Source: Streptomyces mobaraensis (GTDB lineage: Bacteria > Actinomycetota > Actinomycetes > Streptomycetales > Streptomycetaceae). From it: a stretch of 64,000 nt of DNA. A program made the position numbers and the translations under genes. The stretch lies in the NCBI RefSeq assembly GCF_020099395.1, contig NZ_CP083590.1, positions 5,704,001 to 5,768,000 of the forward strand. Direction: 5' to 3'. A model generated the notes under the pieces. The model had not been told where the DNA came from, did no database searches, and worked only from the letters and a program-made list of their open reading frames with translations. How positions within the stretch are numbered: position 1 is the stretch's first letter; every line of letters begins with the position of its first letter. Positions 59,593-64,000 of the stretch are shown here, piece after piece.

Positions 59593-59596
59593 TCAT
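59501..59596 (-). CDS. Duplication-born mini-ORF 1 (31 aa)
   Basis: The frame runs from ATG 59596, overlapping the ATPase stop as ATGA, to a TGA ending at 59501. Its 31-residue product is nearly identical to mini-ORF 2 and also ends LELTGKELRA. It was created by the same 92-bp duplication and probably just relays ribosomes toward the permease start. Confidence 0.45.
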   Translation of the reverse strand: MKQQHTAMGRGSGGCPPDGHSLELTGKELRA

Positions 59597-60552
59597 GCGC
59601 GCAGCTCCTTACCCGTGAGCTCCAGAAAGACGTCCTCCAGCGTGTGCCGCTCGACCGCTATCCGGTCCGGCATCACGCCGTGCTGCGCGCACCAGGTGGT
59701 GACCGTGGCGAGCAGTTGCGGGTCGACGGAGCCGGTGACCCGGTACGAGCCGGGGGTGAGCTCCACGGCCGCGCAGTCGGCGGGGAGGGCCTTCAGGAGC
59801 GAGGCGACGTCCAGGCCGGCCCGGCCGGTGAAGCGGAGGGTGTTCTCCGCGCCGCCCTTGCAGAGCTCCTCGGGGCTGCCCTGGGCGATGACCCGGCCGG
59901 CGTCGATGATCGCGACGTCGTCGGCGAGCTCCTCCGCCTCCTCCATGTGGTGGGTGGTGAGCACGACGGTGACGCCGTCCTCGCGGAGCTCCCGGACCAG
60001 GTCCCAGGTCGCGCGGCGCGCCTGGGGGTCGAGGCCGGCCGTCGGCTCGTCCAGGAAGACCAGCTCCGGGCGGCCGACCACGGCCATGGCCAGGGAGAGC
60101 CGCTGCTGCTGGCCGCCGGAGAGCCGGCGGTAGGTGGTGCGTCCGCAGGTGTCCAGGCCGAGGCGTTCGATCAGCATGCCGACGTCCAGCGGGTGGGCGT
60201 ACAGCGCGGCCATGTGCCGCAGCATCTCGTCGGCGCGGGCGCCGGAGTAGATCCCGCCGCTCTGGAGCATCACGCCGACGCGCGGGCGGAGGACGGCGGC
60301 GTCGGCCACCGGGTCGAGGCCGAGCACGCGGACGGTGCCGGCGTCGGGGCGGCGGTAGCCCTCGCAGGTTTCGATGGTGGTGGTCTTGCCGGCCCCGTTG
60401 GGGCCGAGGACGGCGGTGAGGGTGCCGGCCGCGACGGACAGGTCGAGACCGTCCACCGCGGTCTTCCGCCCGTACCGCTTGACGAGGCCGTGGACCTCGA
60501 CGGCCGGCACGCGGCCGGGGGTCCGGGGGTCGCCCGGGGTGGCGCTGCGCAT
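59593..60552 (-). CDS. ABC transporter ATP-binding protein (DrrA-like)
   Basis: The 319-residue ATPase of an ABC-2 exporter has Walker A GPNGAGKTT, signature LSGGQQQRLSLAMAV, Walker B LVFLDEPTAGLD and switch His in LTTHHMEEAEELAD. The C-terminal 90-residue extension (VTGSVDPQLLATVTTWCAQHGVMPDRIAVERHTLEDVFLELTGKEL) is typical of the drug-export DrrA group. ATG 60552 lies 8 nt after a TAGACT -10-like element (60566-60561), so it is probably leaderless. It is divergent from sufR across a 150-bp region. The substrate is unknown. Confidence 0.92.
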   Translation of the reverse strand: MRSATPGDPRTPGRVPAVEVHGLVKRYGRKTAVDGLDLSVAAGTLTAVLGPNGAGKTTTIETCEGYRRPDAGTVRVLGLDPVADAAVLRPRVGVMLQSGGIYSGARADEMLRHMAALYAHPLDVGMLIERLGLDTCGRTTYRRLSGGQQQRLSLAMAVVGRPELVFLDEPTAGLDPQARRATWDLVRELREDGVTVVLTTHHMEEAEELADDVAIIDAGRVIAQGSPEELCKGGAENTLRFTGRAGLDVASLLKALPADCAAVELTPGSYRVTGSVDPQLLATVTTWCAQHGVMPDRIAVERHTLEDVFLELTGKELRA

Positions 60553-60689
60553 GGCAAGGAAGTCTACGAACCCCGCGGCCCCCCGGACCCCGCCGGGGGG
60601 CGTGATCGCCGTGCCGGTTAGGTGACCCTTAGTGATCGAGACCACCGGCGGGCGGGGCGTCGAGGCTTGTCCCGGCTCAGGTAATTACG

Positions 60690-60703
60690 CAACAATGGTG
60701 TTG
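60690..60703. promoter_or_regulatory. SufR operator CAAC-N6-GTTG overlapping the sufR start
   Basis: CAACAATGGTGTTG is an inverted repeat with arms CAACA and TGTTG. From memory it fits the CAAC-N6-GTTG operator described for Streptomyces SufR. It covers the -10-like AACAAT (60691-60696) and the first base of the GTG start, so bound SufR would block its own operon. Confidence 0.75.
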
Positions 60704-61529
60704 TGAAATACGCGGGCGAGGCACCGGAAGGGCCCGAGGCCGGTACGGCCGCCGGGCCGGGCCGGCGCGTACCCGCTTCCGGGCCGGGCCCGGCGTCCGC
60801 CGTCCCCGCGGCCCGCGAGGAGCAGCGCGCCCACGACGAGCAGCGCGGCACCCGCGCCCGCGTGGCCCGCTCCATCCTCGACCATGGCCCGTCCACCGCC
60901 GCCGAGCTGGCCCTGCGCCTGGAGCTCACCCAGGCGGCGGTCCGCCGCCATCTGGACGTGCTGGCCGCCGAGGGCATGGTCGAGCCCCGCGAGAAGCGGG
61001 TCTACGGCACCCGCACCCGCGGCCGCCCCGCCAAGGTCTTCGTCCTGACGGACTGCGGCCGGGACGCCTTCGACCAGGCCTACGACAAGCTCGCGGCCGA
61101 CGCCCTGCGCTGGATCGCCCAGGCCGCCGGCGGCGGCGAGATGGGCGAGGCCGCGGTCGCCGCGTTCGCCCGGGCCCGGATGGCCGCCCAGGCCGAGGGC
61201 TACCGGGCCGCCTTGGAGGCCGCGCCCCCCGAGGAACGGGCCCGCGTGCTGGCCAGGGCATTGACCGAGGACGGGTACGCTGCTACGGCGCGCACAGCGC
61301 CGGTCGGCGAACAGCTCTGCCAGCACCACTGCCCGGTCGCCCATGTCGCCGAGCAGTTCCCGCAGCTGTGTGAGGCGGAGACCGAGGTCTTCTCCCGCCT
61401 GCTCGGGACGCATGTGCAACGTCTTGCCACCATCGCCCACGGCGACGGGGTGTGCACGACGTTCATCCCCAAGACAGCGTCCACCAAGACGACCACCGCA
61501 TCCACCAGCACGGCCGGGAGGAACCCCGC

Positions 61530-61533
<4 letters not shown>
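60703..61533 (+). CDS. sufR: Iron-sulfur cluster biosynthesis repressor SufR
   Basis: The 276-residue repressor has a disordered Pro/Ala N-terminus of about 45 residues and a winged helix-turn-helix ([66 protein letters not shown]). The C-terminal cluster-binding region is [24 protein letters not shown], with three Cys. The [4Fe-4S] form is expected to repress the suf operon and loss of the cluster to relieve it. GTG 60703 has no Shine-Dalgarno and follows the -10 by 6 nt, so it is likely leaderless. Its stop overlaps sufB as ATGA. Confidence 0.95.
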
Positions 61534-62951
<1,418 letters not shown>

Positions 62952-63010
62952 CGCCCGCCGCCTTCGACCGCAGCGACCCTTTTTGACAGGAAGAGAGCAC
63001 CACGACAGCC

Positions 63011-64000
63011 ATGGCTGACAACACTCCCGCCGGCAGCACCACCGACGGCGCCATCCAGGTGGGCGGGGCCAAGCAGCCCATCGACGCGCGGGTCAGCGCC
63101 CCCGCCTCGTACGACGTCGCCGACTTCCCCGTGCCGCACGGCCGCGAGGAGGAGTGGCGGTTCACCCCCCTGGAGCGCCTCCGCGGTCTGCACGACGGCA
63201 CGGCGGTGGCGGACGGCGCCGGCGTCAAGGTCGAGGTGACCGCCCCCGAGGGCGTCACCGTGGAGACCGTCGGCCGGGACGACGCCCGGCTCGGCAAGGC
63301 CGGCAAGCCCGTCGACCGGGTGGCCGCCCAGGCGTACAGCTCCTTCGAGAAGGCGTCCGTCGTCTCGATCCCCAAGAACACCGTGCTCACCGAGCCCGTC
63401 CGGATCGCCGTGCACGGCGAGGGCGGCGTGGCCTTCGGCCACCAGGTCGTCGAGATCGGCGCCTTCTCCGAGGCCGTCGTCATCATCGACCACACCGGTG
63501 ACGCCACCCTGGCCGCCAACGTCGAGTACCTGCTCGGCGACGGCGCCAAGCTCACCGTCGTCTCCGTCCAGGACTGGGACGACACGGCCGTCCACGCCGC
63601 GCAGCACACCGCGCTCGTCGGCCGCGACGCCCGCTTCAAGTCCGTGATCGTCACCTTCGGCGGCGACCTGGTCCGGCTGCACCCGCGCGTCGTCTACGGC
63701 GCCCCCGGCGGCGAGGCCGAGCTCTACGGCCTGTACTTCACCGACAACGGCCAGCACCAGGAGCACCGCCTCTTCGTCGACCACGACACGCCGCACTGCC
63801 GCAGCAACGTGGTCTTCAAGGGCGCCCTCCAGGGCAAGGACGCGCACGCCGTCTGGATCGGTGACGTCCTCATCCGCGCCGCGGCCGAGGGCACCGACAC
63901 CTACGAGCTCAACCGCAACCTCGTCCTCACCGACGGCGCCCGCGTCGACTCGGTCCCCAACCTGGAGATCGAGACCGGTGAGATCGTCGGCGCCGGCCAC
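63011..64000 (+). CDS. sufD: Fe-S cluster assembly protein SufD (3' end outside window)
   Basis: The first 330 residues of SufD, the SufB partner in the SufBC2D complex, are present. They include YDVADFPVPHGREEEWRFTPLERL (family N-terminus), VEYLLGDGAKLTVVSVQDWDDTAVHAAQHTALVGRDA and ELYGLYFTDNGQHQEHRLFVDHDTPHCRSNVVFKGALQGKDAHAVWIGDVLI with the conserved His region. ATG 63011 is used. AGGAAGAGAG lies rather far upstream (62987-62996), so the ribosome site is weak. It is 59 bp after sufB. The expected sufC, sufS and sufU genes would follow beyond the window. Confidence 0.95.
   Translation, partial: MADNTPAGSTTDGAIQVGGAKQPIDARVSAPASYDVADFPVPHGREEEWRFTPLERLRGLHDGTAVADGAGVKVEVTAPEGVTVETVGRDDARLGKAGKPVDRVAAQAYSSFEKASVVSIPKNTVLTEPVRIAVHGEGGVAFGHQVVEIGAFSEAVVIIDHTGDATLAANVEYLLGDGAKLTVVSVQDWDDTAVHAAQHTALVGRDARFKSVIVTFGGDLVRLHPRVVYGAPGGEAELYGLYFTDNGQHQEHRLFVDHDTPHCRSNVVFKGALQGKDAHAVWIGDVLIRAAAEGTDTYELNRNLVLTDGARVDSVPNLEIETGEIVGAGH

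Overview
The window is a high-GC actinobacterial chromosome segment, almost certainly Streptomyces. The grounds are the extreme GC content, frequent GTG starts, many leaderless genes, WhiA, an RbpA-family protein, a mycothiol-dependent enzyme, and a core gene order (polA - rpsA - coaE - uvrB - uvrA - uvrC - rapZ/yvcK/whiA - gap/pgk/tpi - secG - pgi - pgl/opcA/zwf/tal/tkt - ctaB/ctaA - sufR/B/D) that I recall as collinear with the S. coelicolor core around SCO2003-SCO1925. I see no prophage, insertion sequence, CRISPR array, tRNA, rRNA or secondary-metabolite cluster. The novelty lies mainly in regulatory and repeat structures between conserved genes.

Layout. 1-13 kb: the N-terminal part of a formate-dehydrogenase-like molybdoenzyme, DNA polymerase I, a small unknown protein, HrpB helicase, a lactate-permease-type transporter, a methyltransferase, ribosomal protein S1 and a PAC2 protein. 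13-20 kb: CoaE, a TPR protein, a DUF6343 membrane protein, a WGR-domain/propeller protein, a secreted glycerophosphodiesterase and UvrB. 20-27 kb: TerD, a TerD/FtsK-like fusion, TerC behind a riboswitch-like leader, an MHS-type transporter whose frame runs antisense into terC, a metallo-beta-lactamase-fold hydrolase and a mycothiol-dependent enzyme. 27-36 kb: UvrA, a six-copy 22-bp repeat, a Rieske lipoprotein, an HTH protein with two palindromes, a papain-like protease with an apparent frameshift, its coupled secreted partner, and UvrC. 36-46 kb: rapZ-yvcK-whiA, a large secreted M14 carboxypeptidase, then gap-pgk-tpi-secG. 46-56 kb: an RbpA-family protein and pgi, facing the pentose-phosphate operon tkt-tal-zwf-opcA-pgl across a 224-bp nested-palindrome element. 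56-64 kb: haem O and haem A synthases, an ABC exporter whose two genes are separated by a 92-bp tandem duplication encoding two coupled mini-ORFs, and the start of the suf operon.

Main regulatory insight. Four genes (polA, the WGR-domain gene, uvrB, uvrC) carry a TTGTCAGTG-N8-TAnnnT promoter matching the LexA-independent RecA-NDp/PafBC DNA-damage promoter known from mycobacteria. polA matches with one -10 mismatch and the others match fully. In polA, uvrB and uvrC the element sits so close to the start that the mRNA should be leaderless. The WGR protein has no assigned role, and its promoter puts it in the same predicted damage regulon as nucleotide-excision repair and Pol I. The second main candidate is the terC leader, where one strand can pair either with a 5' stem or with the Shine-Dalgarno sequence. 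All structures were folded by eye and no similarity search was run.
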